Assembly: GCF_000301055.1 (NCBI RefSeq)
Contig: NZ_JH932300.1
Location: 171,643 to 235,642, forward strand
Origin: Falseniella ignava CCUG 37419
GTDB lineage: Bacteria > Bacillota > Bacilli > Lactobacillales > Aerococcaceae
Direction: 5' to 3'
Length of the DNA: 64,000 nucleotides
Positions 55,412 to 64,000 of this stretch are shown here, one piece after another. Both the position numbers and the translations under genes were made by a program. Below the pieces are notes generated by a model. It ran no database searches. It saw only the letters and a program-made list of their open reading frames with translations, and had not been told where the DNA came from. Within the stretch, counting starts at the first letter, position 1. Each line of letters starts with the position of its first letter.

Positions 55412-56488
55412 ATGAAACAATTGAACCGTTTAATACTAGGTGTTCTAGCCTTGATTTTTGTCTTGTACGGTGTTCGTTATTCCTTAGATCGAGGAATGGG
55501 CGGTCAAGGTTCGCAGACAGTGGTATTCTATAACTGGGGCGATTATATCGACCCAACAATTTTGAAGGACTTTGAAGCAGAAACTGGATACCGAGTTATC
55601 TATGAAACATTTGACTCGAATGAGGCGATGGTTGCCAAAATTCAACAAGGAGGAACGGCTTATGATTTAGCGGTTCCGAGTGAATATATGATTGAACAAA
55701 TGATTGAAGATCAATTATTAACGCCATTGGATAAGTCGAAAATTCAAGGACTAGAAAATATCGATGAACGTTTTTTAAATCAACCCTTTGACCCTAACAA
55801 TGAGTATTCAATCCCATATTTTTGGGGGACCTTAGGCATTTTATATAATACTGAATATGTGGATGAAGATGAGTTGAATCATTGGGATGATCTGTGGAAT
55901 CCAAAATATCGCAATCAAATTATTATTTATGATGGTGCCCGAGAAGTCATGGGTATCGGATTGCAGTCGTTAGGTTATTCCTTGAATGAAACGGATACGA
56001 GTCGCTTAATTGAGGCGCGCGATAAGATGAAATTATTAATGCCCAATATTTTAGCGTTGGTTGCTGATGAGTTGAAAATGCATATGCATAATCAAGAAGC
56101 GATTATCGGAATTACTTTTTCGGGAGAAGCGGCGATGGCGATGGAAAATGATGATCGTTTAGCATATAAAGTCCCATCCGAAGGGTCCAACTTGTGGTTT
56201 GATAACATTGTCATTCCGCATAATGCAGCTAATCCTGACGGAGCTTATGCTTTAATTAATTTCCTTCTTCGGCCAGATATTGCAGCGCGAAATGCAGAAT
56301 ATATTGGATATGCGACCCCAAATCGACGGGCAATGGAGCTGATGGATCCGGAAGTGGTGAATGACCCTGCGTTCTATCCTACCGATGATGTTATTGAACA
56401 TTTAGAAGTTTATCGTGGTTTAGGCCAAGAGAAATTGATTGAATATAACAATATGTTCCTAGAAGTAAAATTAGAACCTAGAGATTAA
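55412..56488 (+). CDS. potD: Spermidine/putrescine-binding protein
   Basis: 358 residues. Extracellular polyamine receptor with VVFYNWGDYIDPTIL, YETFDSNEAMVAKIQQGG, SIPYFWGTLGILYN and SNLWFDNIVIP. The N-terminus (RLILGVLALIFVLYGVRYSL) is hydrophobic but has no lipobox Cys or obvious cleavage site, so it is likely an uncleaved anchor. Streptococcal PotD looks the same in this respect. Starts two bases after potC, with AAGGAGG upstream. Confidence 0.92.
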   Translation: MKQLNRLILGVLALIFVLYGVRYSLDRGMGGQGSQTVVFYNWGDYIDPTILKDFEAETGYRVIYETFDSNEAMVAKIQQGGTAYDLAVPSEYMIEQMIEDQLLTPLDKSKIQGLENIDERFLNQPFDPNNEYSIPYFWGTLGILYNTEYVDEDELNHWDDLWNPKYRNQIIIYDGAREVMGIGLQSLGYSLNETDTSRLIEARDKMKLLMPNILALVADELKMHMHNQEAIIGITFSGEAAMAMENDDRLAYKVPSEGSNLWFDNIVIPHNAANPDGAYALINFLLRPDIAARNAEYIGYATPNRRAMELMDPEVVNDPAFYPTDDVIEHLEVYRGLGQEKLIEYNNMFLEVKLEPRD

Positions 56489-56501
56489 GTAAATATATTC
56501 A

Positions 56502-56540
56502 AAAAGAAGCGTTAGCCTTAAAAAGGCAACGCTTCTTAAT
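56502..56540. terminator. Terminator after potD
   Basis: AAGAAGCGTTAGCC and GGCAACGCTTCTT pair with one mismatch. AATTT follows on the plus strand and TTTTT on the minus strand, so it probably works for both potD and tdh. Confidence 0.85.
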
Positions 56541-56558
56541 TTATAGTAAGGATTGAAA

Positions 56559-57503
56559 TTAGTCGAGCTTAAGCTTATCGAGCATATCTCGTGTCATCGC
56601 ATCAAGGTCATATTTTGGACTGAAGCCCCATTCTTCAACAGCACAAGAGATATCTAAAGAATTAGGCCATGAATCCGCAATACCTTGGCGGACAGGGTCG
56701 ACGTCATACGTCATTTCAAATTCAGGCATGACTTTACGGATTGAAGCTGCAATTTCTTCAGGTTCAAAACTCATACCGCTAATATTGAAGGCGTTACGAT
56801 GTTTTAAATTCTCAGCAGGTGCTTCCATTAGTTGAATAATCGCATCAATCGCATCCGGCATATAGAGCATATCCATATAAGTGCCTTTATCGATATATGA
56901 GGCATATTTACCATGGCGCAATGCTTCATAGTAGATTTCTACGGCATAATCCGTTGTACCACCACCTGGAGGTGCTTCATAAGAAATTAATCCCGGAAAG
57001 CGAACACCACGAGTGTCGACGCCGAATTTTGTATAGTAGTAATCACAAAGCAGTTCGCCACTTACTTTTGTAACACCATACATGGTTGTAGGGCGTTGGA
57101 TAGTATCTTGAGGTGTTTGATCGCGTGGTGAAGTTGGGCCAAAAGCACCAATGGAACTTGGTGTGAAAAATTGTAAATCGTATTGGCGTGCCAACTCTAA
57201 TGCGTTCACCAAACCACCCATGTTGATATCCCAAGCTAACTTAGGTTTTGCTTCTGCAACAGCAGAGAGTAAAGCGGCCAGGTGAATTAATGTATCGACT
57301 TTATATTCACGAATGATTCGTTCGAAGTTATCAACATCGAGAACATCTAGAATTTCAAAGATACCTTCTTGACATACCACAGAATCATCATTTTGATGGA
57401 TATCTGTTGCAATAACATTATCAACACCGTATATTTCACGTAATTTAACGACGAGGGGTGTCCCAATTTGGCCAAGAGACCCCGTAATAAGAATTTTTTC
57501 CAT
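56559..57503 (-). CDS. tdh: L-threonine 3-dehydrogenase, epimerase-like (SDR) type
   Basis: 314 residues. Oxidises threonine to 2-amino-3-ketobutyrate with NAD+. Rossmann motif [29 protein letters not shown], catalytic Tyr-Lys in [13 protein letters not shown], and [20 protein letters not shown], which marks this short-chain TDH family. Downstream of kbl in the same direction (45 bases), so the two act as one pathway. Confidence 0.9.
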   Translation of the reverse strand: MEKILITGSLGQIGTPLVVKLREIYGVDNVIATDIHQNDDSVVCQEGIFEILDVLDVDNFERIIREYKVDTLIHLAALLSAVAEAKPKLAWDINMGGLVNALELARQYDLQFFTPSSIGAFGPTSPRDQTPQDTIQRPTTMYGVTKVSGELLCDYYYTKFGVDTRGVRFPGLISYEAPPGGGTTDYAVEIYYEALRHGKYASYIDKGTYMDMLYMPDAIDAIIQLMEAPAENLKHRNAFNISGMSFEPEEIAASIRKVMPEFEMTYDVDPVRQGIADSWPNSLDISCAVEEWGFSPKYDLDAMTRDMLDKLKLD

Positions 57504-57548
57504 AGTGGTGAAATCATCCTTTTCTATTTAATCTATGATGTGATGGAT

Positions 57549-58736
57549 TTAAATAACGCCTAATTCTTTACCAACTTTTTCGTAGACTTTTAGCACTTCG
57601 TCCAATTGTTCCTTCGTATGAGCCGCTGTTGGCATATTACGAACACGCCCTGTACCACGCGGAACGGTAGGGAAAACAATGGATTTAGCATAAACGCCTT
57701 CTTCTTTCAAACGACGAGAGAAGGTTTGTGTTTTATTTTCATCACCAATAATACATGGCGTAATTGGTGTTTCAGATTGTCCGATATCAAAGCCTAAGTT
57801 TTTCAGACCTTCTTTAAGGTAGCGGCCATTTTCCCATAATTTATCGTGTGCTTCAGTTGAAGCCATCATTAATTCAATTGCTTTGGTTGCTGCTGCTGCG
57901 GCACCTGGTGTTAGTGAAGTAGAGAATAGGAATGGACGAGCTCTTACTTTAAGCCAGTCAATCAATTGTTGAGAACCAGCAACATAGCCGCCTACAACAC
58001 CTAAAGCTTTAGAGAGGGTTCCCATTTGCATGTCAATATCTTTTTGTGCATTAAAGTGTTTTACCGTACCAGCACCTTTACCCATAACGCCTGAACCATG
58101 TGCGTCATCAACATAAGTAATTAAGTTATATTCTTTAGCAATTTCAACGATGCCTGGAATATTTGCAACGTCACCGTCCATTGAGAAGACACCGTCAGTG
58201 ATGTACATTACTTTATCGTATTCGCCACTTTCAGTAGCTTCTTTAGCTTTAGCACGTAAATCGTCCATATCTTGGTGTTTTACACGGATGATTTTTGCTC
58301 CAGAAAGACGACAACCATCAATAATCGATGCATGATTTAACTCATCAGATAGAATCGCATCGCCTTTACCAATAACTGCAGCGATAGCTCCCATATTACA
58401 GTTAAAGCCAGATTGGAAAGCAATGGCTGCTTCAGTTCCTTTGAACTCGGCAATTTTTGCTTCGAGTTGATCGTGAATAGTTAAAGTTCCGTTAATTGTA
58501 CGGACCGCGCCAGCTCCGACACCGTAATGAGTAGTGGCTTCGTTTGCTTTTTGAATCATTTCTTCGTTCGTAGCAAAACCTAAGTAGTTATTTGAAGATA
58601 GGTTAATTAATTCTTTACCGTTGACGTTGATGATTGGGCCATTTGGTCCGTCAACCGTATCGATTTCATTATATAACCCATTTTCTTTTAACTCTTGCAA
58701 ATTTTTTGCTAAAAATTCTTCAAGTTTTTGACTCAT
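57549..58736 (-). CDS. kbl: Glycine C-acetyltransferase (2-amino-3-ketobutyrate CoA ligase)
   Basis: 395 residues. PLP enzyme cleaving 2-amino-3-ketobutyrate with CoA to glycine and acetyl-CoA. [21 protein letters not shown], the PLP lysine in [13 protein letters not shown] and [16 protein letters not shown] are visible. TAGGAGG precedes the ATG. A cre-like sequence (58792-58805) lies in its upstream region, but no sharp promoter was found. Confidence 0.93.
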   Translation of the reverse strand: MSQKLEEFLAKNLQELKENGLYNEIDTVDGPNGPIINVNGKELINLSSNNYLGFATNEEMIQKANEATTHYGVGAGAVRTINGTLTIHDQLEAKIAEFKGTEAAIAFQSGFNCNMGAIAAVIGKGDAILSDELNHASIIDGCRLSGAKIIRVKHQDMDDLRAKAKEATESGEYDKVMYITDGVFSMDGDVANIPGIVEIAKEYNLITYVDDAHGSGVMGKGAGTVKHFNAQKDIDMQMGTLSKALGVVGGYVAGSQQLIDWLKVRARPFLFSTSLTPGAAAAATKAIELMMASTEAHDKLWENGRYLKEGLKNLGFDIGQSETPITPCIIGDENKTQTFSRRLKEEGVYAKSIVFPTVPRGTGRVRNMPTAAHTKEQLDEVLKVYEKVGKELGVI

Positions 58737-58886
58737 AATAATCCTCCTATAATTTATTAATAAAATACTATGTTTTCAGTTTAGCAGATTATTCAAGCGT
58801 TTTCTAGCAATCGCTAACATTTGTAACATGAGAATTTAATGAGATGTTTATGCCTCTGAGTTTGTAAATGATAGATTGTAAAATTA

Positions 58887-59658
58887 ATTGCGACAAACAA
58901 AAAACTCATAACAAGTTCGTGTAAAATGTTAGTAACCACAAAAACACACACGGAGGACCTGTTATGAGCTACAAACATCTTACCATAGAAGATCGTTCAA
59001 AAATAGAAATACTTTATCATGAAGGCTATACAGCGAGTCAAATTGCTGAAGGCATCGGGCGTCACCGTTCGACGATTTATCGAGAACTCAACCGTGTTAA
59101 GTCAGCCAGTTACGATGCTCAATTGGCTCAAGCTAACGCTACTGAACATCAATCTCTCAAAGGTCGTCGTCCTAAACATACGCCCGAACTCATTCAAGAT
59201 ATTCAAACAAAGTTAGAATTAACTTGGTCTCCCGAACAAATCGTAGGACGCTGCTATCAAAATAGATTATCATTTAAAACAATTTATAACTAGATCTATC
59301 AAGGCGTCATTGAGGTCTCGCTAGACTACGACTACCTGAGACAAAAAGGGAAACGACGCAAAACTCAGGAAACCAGAGGTAAAAGTAAAGAATGTCTCGT
59401 TACTTTTGCTGAGCACAAGAGTCGCTTCTATATCGCTTTAAAGATGCCGAATCGATCGAAGGAATCTATGATTTCGACTGTAAATCAGTTGATCCAAATT
59501 TTCCCTAAACGCACAGATCTAGTTAAAATTACGGAACGTGAACTTTTCAATGCATTATGGTTGATAAATAATCGACCTAGAAAATGCTTAGATTTTAAAA
59601 CACCTTTTGAAGTACTCATGTACGAACTCGTTCAGTTAGAATGACTTTTTGTCGCAAT
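58887..59658 (+). mobile_element. Internally deleted IS30-family insertion sequence
   Basis: ATTGCGACAAA at 58887 is matched by TTTGTCGCAAT ending at 59658, forming terminal inverted repeats around a broken transposase. AATTA occurs directly outside both ends (58882-58886 and 59659-59663) and may be a target duplication. The element is about 770 bases, against roughly 1 kb for intact members, because of two internal deletions. Confidence 0.8.
58964..59644 (+). pseudogene. Broken IS30-family transposase
   Basis: The N-terminal helix-turn-helix (HLTIEDRSKIEILYHEGYTA, SQIAEGIGRHRSTIYREL) is intact. TAG at 59291 stands where relatives have Trp (KTIYN-stop-IYQGV). Beyond it the same frame runs to 59644 but appears to lack two blocks. 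One falls after TQETRGK, joining directly to SKECLVTFAEHKSRFY, and one after LIQIFPK, joining to RTDLVKITEREL. From memory of IS30 proteins, the missing blocks hold both catalytic Asp and the Glu. Not functional. Confidence 0.88.
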
Positions 59659-59974
59659 AATTATTGCAATTTATCTAATCAAAAAAGTATTTCTTGACTT
59701 AAATGAACACCAATACATGATCTAATTATATGAAAAAAATCTGGAAATAATCGACGTTTATTTCTGGAAAATACTTTAAAATAAAGGATTAAAAAGCTAG
59801 ATAGATCAAGCTTTTATGTTAGATAAAGATTTGATACTCTATAGACAAAATGGTAATATGGTAAAGAGTTATTTATTAATTTACTATGAGGAATCCTGGC
59901 ATCTGGGGGTTGAGGAGCTCTGTAAACTGATAATATAACGCTTTCATAACGACATGTCGGAGGTGATTTTCTGA
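59659..59974 (+). other. Intergenic region before the V-ATPase operon
   Basis: No gene is supported here. The likely operon promoter is TTGAGG (near 59914) with TATAAC (near 59938), and the half-site CGCTTTCA after it resembles half a cre box. GGAGGTG (59959) is the ribosome site of the first gene. The rest is plain AT-rich DNA. Confidence 0.4.
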
Positions 59975-60310
59975 ATGAAAAACGAAATTATCAATACCTT
60001 GAAGGAAGCGGAAAGTACGATTGATGGATTGAAAACTTCGATGCAAGAGCACAAAGAAGAAATTCAAGAAATGGTCCAAAAGGAACTTCAACAATATGGC
60101 GAGGTACTGGATCACTCGTTGAAAGATTTAGATCGTGATTTGGATCGTCAATTTCAAGGAGAGTTAAATGCGGCTTATGAGCAAGTGAGTCATGTTGTCT
60201 CACAATACCAACAAAAAATGCAGCATGAATATCAATCTGTCAAAGATTTACTCGTCCAGAAAGGTGTAAAGGAGGTTATGGCAGCATATGGCAATTTCAG
60301 AAATGAGTAA
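59975..60310 (+). CDS. ntpF: V-type ATPase peripheral-stalk subunit (NtpF/G-like)
   Basis: 111 residues, almost entirely coiled coil, rich in E, Q and K with regular heptads (TLKEAESTIDGLKTSMQEHK). In the Enterococcus ntp operon the first gene encodes such a stalk subunit, which pairs with NtpE. Position rather than motif supports the call. GGAGGTGATTTTCTGA precedes the ATG. Its end overlaps ntpI by 23 bases. Confidence 0.8.
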   Translation: MKNEIINTLKEAESTIDGLKTSMQEHKEEIQEMVQKELQQYGEVLDHSLKDLDRDLDRQFQGELNAAYEQVSHVVSQYQQKMQHEYQSVKDLLVQKGVKEVMAAYGNFRNE

Positions 60311-62243
60311 AGTTCTGATAATCGCTGAACAATCAAGAAAGGATCTACTGCTAGAATCTTTGCAAGAAATGAAAGGGACAGAAATTGTACCCTTCACCGA
60401 TTTAGCTGAAGAGGATATTGAAATATTCTCGCATCAAGATACGAAAGAGAGCTCAGCGCGCTATCAATATAATGAAGCGGTCAAAGCTCTAGCGATACTT
60501 GATCGCTACCGTACTCCGGAATCATTATTCACTCGTTTACGACGAAAACGTGATACGTTCACGTTAGATGAATTAGAACAACACATACATTCGTTAAACT
60601 TTGAGGGGTTGACTCAAGCAATCTATTCACTCGATGATCAGTTGCATGAAATTGAAGAAAAAATCAAGCAACTCGAAGACGAAGAAGTGTTGCTACGGCA
60701 ATGGTCGCAACTGAAAGTTCATCCAGATGAATTGAAAGAGTTGCATTACTTTTCGGGCGTGTTAGGTACGATTGAGACTGAAGATTATAATGACTTAGTT
60801 GATCAATTGCATCAAATTACTGAAGATGTGTTTGTTCAAGAAGTATTTTATGGTCAGGATCGTAGCGGTTATCTAATCGTTTTCCCTGAAGAAAGTCAAA
60901 AGGTCATCCTAAATAAACTTCAACGTCTTGATTTTGATCCGTTAAATTATCAATATACAGAACTTCCTCAAGTGGAGTTAGAGCGTAACTTAAAGCAGCG
61001 TAAAGAATGTTTTGCACAAGCAAAAGACATTAAAGCATCTTTAGGTGATTTTGAAGAAGAATACGTTCAGTTATCGTTAATTAAAGAGCATTACGGTAAT
61101 CTTGTTGAACGTCAGATGGCGAGTAAGTTAGCGTTAGATAGCGCGCATCTGTTCGTTCTCAAAGGATGGATGGAGTCGGATCGAGTTGATGAGCAAATTC
61201 ATTATCTAGAACAACAACTGGGTCAAGATGGGTTTGTATCTTATGTCGAACCTGTTAGTGATGAAGACCAACCTGAAGATATTCCAGTTCAATTAAGGAA
61301 CCATTGGTTTGCCCGTCCGTTTGAAGGGCTTACGAAACAATATGGAATCCCATTGTACGGAAGTCTGGACCCAACACCGTTTTACTCATTTTTCCAAGTG
61401 TTATTCTTTGGATTGATGAGTGCAGATTTAGGTTATGGATTACTTTTATTTATCGGAACGCTATTCCCAATCTTGTTCTTTGATTTGAATGATAAGACAA
61501 AACAAAGTCTGATGTCATTTAATTTTATGTCTGTTGGAACAATGGCGGTAGGCCTATTTTTTGGTAGTTTCTTTGGCTTTGATCTACCGTTTAAGGTGAT
61601 GGACATTACCGATCAAGTTATCGATGTCATGTTAATTTGCGTATTAATCGGTATGATCCATATGCTTCTAGCCTATGCACTAAAAGCTTATTTGGAAGCT
61701 CGTAAAGGGGACTATGTTAGATGGTACCTTGACTCCATGCAATGGTTCTTAATTTTAGTTGGGATTTTAGTAATGGGAGCTAATAGCATTTTGGGATGGA
61801 ATAACCCCTCCCTACAAAAAGTCGGTCTCGTATTAATTCTTGGTAATATTGTGGGGATGTTTATTGTTAACATCTTTACTAACGGTAATCCATTTATCGG
61901 CTTTAGCTTAGGTTTATTTGGTATGATCGACGTGGCTGGATTAGTAGGGGATATCGTAAGTTATACCCGTCTAACAGCTTTAGGTGTGGCTGGAGCAAAT
62001 ATCGGAATGGCATTCAACTTAATTGTAAGCCTACTACCACCGGTATTGCGCTTTAGTGTAGGGATTCTATTGTTCTTAGCTTTACATGGTTTGAACATCT
62101 TTATTTCGTTCCTCGGAGCTTACGTCCACTCAATGCGTCTTGAATTCGTTGAGTTTTTCGGTAAGTTTTTTGAAGGCGGAGGTAAAGAATTCAAACCGTT
62201 GAAACCATTGGAAGAAGAAGTTTGGATTGAAAGTAAAAAATAA
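60288..62243 (+). CDS. ntpI: V-type ATPase membrane subunit I (a-type)
   Basis: 651 residues. A long cytoplasmic N-terminal half (about 1-340, coiled coils) and a C-terminal half with about eight membrane helices forming the ion half-channels against the c-ring. The essential arginine is in VGDIVSYTRLTALGVAGANIG. SADLGYGLLLF is another conserved segment. AAAGGAGG lies twelve bases before the ATG within ntpF. Confidence 0.93.
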   Translation: MAISEMSKVLIIAEQSRKDLLLESLQEMKGTEIVPFTDLAEEDIEIFSHQDTKESSARYQYNEAVKALAILDRYRTPESLFTRLRRKRDTFTLDELEQHIHSLNFEGLTQAIYSLDDQLHEIEEKIKQLEDEEVLLRQWSQLKVHPDELKELHYFSGVLGTIETEDYNDLVDQLHQITEDVFVQEVFYGQDRSGYLIVFPEESQKVILNKLQRLDFDPLNYQYTELPQVELERNLKQRKECFAQAKDIKASLGDFEEEYVQLSLIKEHYGNLVERQMASKLALDSAHLFVLKGWMESDRVDEQIHYLEQQLGQDGFVSYVEPVSDEDQPEDIPVQLRNHWFARPFEGLTKQYGIPLYGSLDPTPFYSFFQVLFFGLMSADLGYGLLLFIGTLFPILFFDLNDKTKQSLMSFNFMSVGTMAVGLFFGSFFGFDLPFKVMDITDQVIDVMLICVLIGMIHMLLAYALKAYLEARKGDYVRWYLDSMQWFLILVGILVMGANSILGWNNPSLQKVGLVLILGNIVGMFIVNIFTNGNPFIGFSLGLFGMIDVAGLVGDIVSYTRLTALGVAGANIGMAFNLIVSLLPPVLRFSVGILLFLALHGLNIFISFLGAYVHSMRLEFVEFFGKFFEGGGKEFKPLKPLEEEVWIESKK

Positions 62244-62270
62244 AATTTATATCATTGGAGGTATTCTTTT

Positions 62271-62750
62271 ATGGAATTTATTACGGCATTTTTCGGAGAA
62301 AACATTGGACTTATTCTCGGAGGATTAGGTGTAGCATTCGCTACCTTTATGGCAGGGACAGGTTCTGCAATTGCAGTAGGTATGGCTGGGGAATCTGCTT
62401 CAGCATTGGTTAAAGAAAAACCAGAATTATTCGGTCAAGCGCTAGTTCTTCAACTACTTCCTGCAACGCAAGGATTATACGGATTCGTTATGGGGTTATT
62501 AATCTTACTTAACCTTGAACCAGGTATGTCTGCTTCAACAGGATGGTACTACTTTATGTGTTCACTTCCAGTAGGAATTGCAGGGTACACTTCTGCTCCA
62601 TATCAAGCGCGAGCTTCAATTGCGGGTATGCAAATTCTTGCGCAACGTCCTGAAAATGCAACCCAAGGGATTGTTTTCTCAGCGATGGTTGAGACATATG
62701 CGATCTTAGGTTTAGTTATCTCGATCTTAATGTTCTTATTCGGTAATTAA
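62271..62750 (+). CDS. ntpK: V-type ATPase c-ring proteolipid, sodium-type
   Basis: 159 residues, four membrane helices formed by two related hairpins. The ion-binding glutamate is E141 in SAMVETYAILG. Residues that coordinate Na+ in Enterococcus hirae NtpK (L61, T64, Q65, Y68, Q110, E139) line up with L63, T66, Q67, Y70, Q112 and E141 here, so a Na+ rotor is likely. TGGAGG precedes the ATG. Confidence 0.94.
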   Translation: MEFITAFFGENIGLILGGLGVAFATFMAGTGSAIAVGMAGESASALVKEKPELFGQALVLQLLPATQGLYGFVMGLLILLNLEPGMSASTGWYYFMCSLPVGIAGYTSAPYQARASIAGMQILAQRPENATQGIVFSAMVETYAILGLVISILMFLFGN

Positions 62751-62805
62751 TAAGACGTAGTTACGTCAAATGATATCGAATTAGAGAGGAGAGTGACGAG
62801 AGATT

Positions 62806-63384
62806 ATGGCAGACTTAAAAAGCTTGACTCAAAGTGTCATCGGTCGTGAAGAAGCAAAGTTTGATCAATTGTTCCAAGAATATCGTGAAGAGCAACTTAA
62901 AGAACTCGAGCAGAAGAAGGAACAATTAAGAGAAGAAAACCAAATAGAACGTCAAAAAGTCGAAGCGAACCGACTAAAACAGCACGAGATTTCTTTAGGT
63001 AGTACGCAACTTAGACAACGTAACGACATGTTGGCAATCAAACAAAATATTATCCAACAATTTATTACAGACGTTAAAGACCAATTAACAGCCCTTTCTC
63101 CAGAGTTAATCCAAGAGTTTATTTGGAATGTGATTAAGGAGTTACCTTCTCAAGAAGGAATCAAGTTAATTTTAGGAAGCGAAACTTTTTACAAGTTAGA
63201 TGATAAGTTTGAAGACTTCAAAAAAGCTGGTTTAGAAGTAGAAAATGAACCTTTAAAAGGAGCTTCAGGATTTATCCTTGAACAAGGAAATACACAATAC
63301 AATTATTTATTCGATAATTTAGTCAATGATTATCGAGAACAACTACAACATCTTGTCGTGGAGAAACTGTTCAACGACAAATAG
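62806..63384 (+). CDS. ntpE: V-type ATPase peripheral-stalk subunit E
   Basis: 192 residues. Long N-terminal helix (EEQLKELEQKKEQLREENQ) and a C-terminal globular part (about 100-192) typical of subunit E, which holds the catalytic head still. Between ntpK and ntpC as in Enterococcus. AGAGGAG precedes the ATG. Confidence 0.88.
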   Translation: MADLKSLTQSVIGREEAKFDQLFQEYREEQLKELEQKKEQLREENQIERQKVEANRLKQHEISLGSTQLRQRNDMLAIKQNIIQQFITDVKDQLTALSPELIQEFIWNVIKELPSQEGIKLILGSETFYKLDDKFEDFKKAGLEVENEPLKGASGFILEQGNTQYNYLFDNLVNDYREQLQHLVVEKLFNDK

Positions 63385-63396
63385 AAGGGAGTTCGT

Positions 63397-64000
63397 ATGC
63401 AAGATACAGATTATGGCAAAGTGAATATGACTGTTCGTGTTCACGAGAACTACCTCCTCAATCAGAATCATTACGAGCGGATGCTACAAGCAGCAAATTA
63501 TGAAGAAGCTGTCCGTGTTTTAAGCGATACAATCTATCGTGAAGGCGTGGAAGAGGCGATTCGTACGCGTGATTATGAACCAATGCTGATGCATGTATTG
63601 GAAGATACATACCGCTGGTTAATCAATGAGATCCCTAATAAAGCTTTAGCGGAACTAATTACATTGCAGTATGCATATCATAATATCAAGGTGCTCTTTA
63701 AGGAGAAAAAGACCGGTCAAGAATATCAAAAAACATTGATTGATCTGACCTACTATCCGATATATGAGTTTCGTAAAGCTGTAGCAACGTTAAACTCTGA
63801 TATTTTACCACAAGAATATATTGATCATATTCGCCAAATGGATAATTTTTATTCAGATACGCCTTCAGTGAATGATATTGATATATTTGTGGATCGAATT
63901 TATCAAGAACATTTAGTTCATCTCGCTGAACAATTAGAAGAATCAGACGTTGAGCATTGGATTCGTCGACAAATCGATTTACAAAACTTATCGGTATACT
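63397..64000 (+). CDS. ntpC: V-type ATPase subunit C/d (runs past the window end)
   Basis: 201 codons are visible with no stop. Reads MQDTDYGKVNMTVRVHENYL, then YERMLQAANYEEAVRVLSDT and TYRWLINEIPN, a helical protein fitting subunit C/d, the socket between the central stalk and the c-ring. AGAAGGGAG precedes the ATG. ntpG, A, B and D are expected beyond the edge. Confidence 0.88.
   Translation, partial: MQDTDYGKVNMTVRVHENYLLNQNHYERMLQAANYEEAVRVLSDTIYREGVEEAIRTRDYEPMLMHVLEDTYRWLINEIPNKALAELITLQYAYHNIKVLFKEKKTGQEYQKTLIDLTYYPIYEFRKAVATLNSDILPQEYIDHIRQMDNFYSDTPSVNDIDIFVDRIYQEHLVHLAEQLEESDVEHWIRRQIDLQNLSVY

Noticed and set aside
60200-60290. Earlier ATG at 60277 as ntpI start
   Set aside because: It is out of frame with ntpI; 60288 gives the family-like N-terminus.

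Overview
The window is AT-rich chromosomal DNA of a low-GC Gram-positive bacterium, most likely a lactic acid bacterium of the order Lactobacillales. An Aerococcaceae-like genus is my guess. It rests on four things: FMN L-lactate oxidase very like the Aerococcus enzyme, an Enterococcus-type ntp V-ATPase, CcpA-type cre boxes, and an L17 downstream element. No rRNA, tRNA or CRISPR was seen. Database identity was not tested.

Layout. (1) 1-2.9 kb is the eroded end of an integrative element of the Tn916 class: the tail of an IS256-type transposase, a sigma-like regulator, excisionase, tyrosine integrase, and a cluster of direct and inverted repeats that look like integrase arm sites. (2) 3.1-7.5 kb is a sugar ABC importer (binding protein and two permeases, no ATPase) with its own LacI-type repressor and a promoter overlapped by two LacI/CcpA-type palindromes. 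(3) 7.5-12.2 kb is the str operon (rpsL, rpsG, fusA, tuf). (4) 12.2-16.1 kb separates str from S10: a PTS EIICB, then lrgA-lrgB-lactate oxidase. (5) 16.2-30.3 kb is the S10-spc-alpha ribosomal super-operon (rpsJ to rplQ, including secY, adk, infA, rpmJ and rpoA), ending in an L17DE-like RNA, followed by ecfA1-ecfA2-ecfT-truA. (6) 33.7-58.7 kb is a mosaic of short transcription units: an unknown protein, GNAT enzymes, threonine synthase, a DAACS symporter with a structured leader, a large secreted DUF1002/DUF4767 protein, YebC, GMP reductase, an ABC-F ATPase, a deoxyribosyltransferase, the copper operon copY-copA, pta, a DUF4430 lipoprotein, tsaE-GNAT-murB, potABCD and kbl-tdh. (7) 58.9-59.7 kb is a dead IS30 copy. 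(8) 60-64 kb is the start of a V-type Na+-ATPase operon (ntpF-I-K-E-C, running off the end).

How it works together. The window carries translation and secretion core genes plus carbon and energy functions. Lactate oxidase makes pyruvate (and peroxide) next to an LrgAB pair now regarded in relatives as a pyruvate transporter. Pta handles acetyl-CoA/acetyl-P, kbl-tdh turns threonine into glycine plus acetyl-CoA, and the V-ATPase c-subunit keeps the Na+-binding residues. Several units (sugar ABC, PTS, lrgAB) carry cre-like boxes, suggesting CcpA control.

The least explained items are: the 46-codon ORF that forms the rpsL leader; copY, which appears to lack any ATG/GTG/TTG at its homology-supported start; the structured leader of the DAACS gene; the DUF1002 protein with triple DUF4767 repeats; and the IS30 copy, whose two in-frame deletions appear to have removed the whole catalytic triad. 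I did not find a clearly new multi-gene system.
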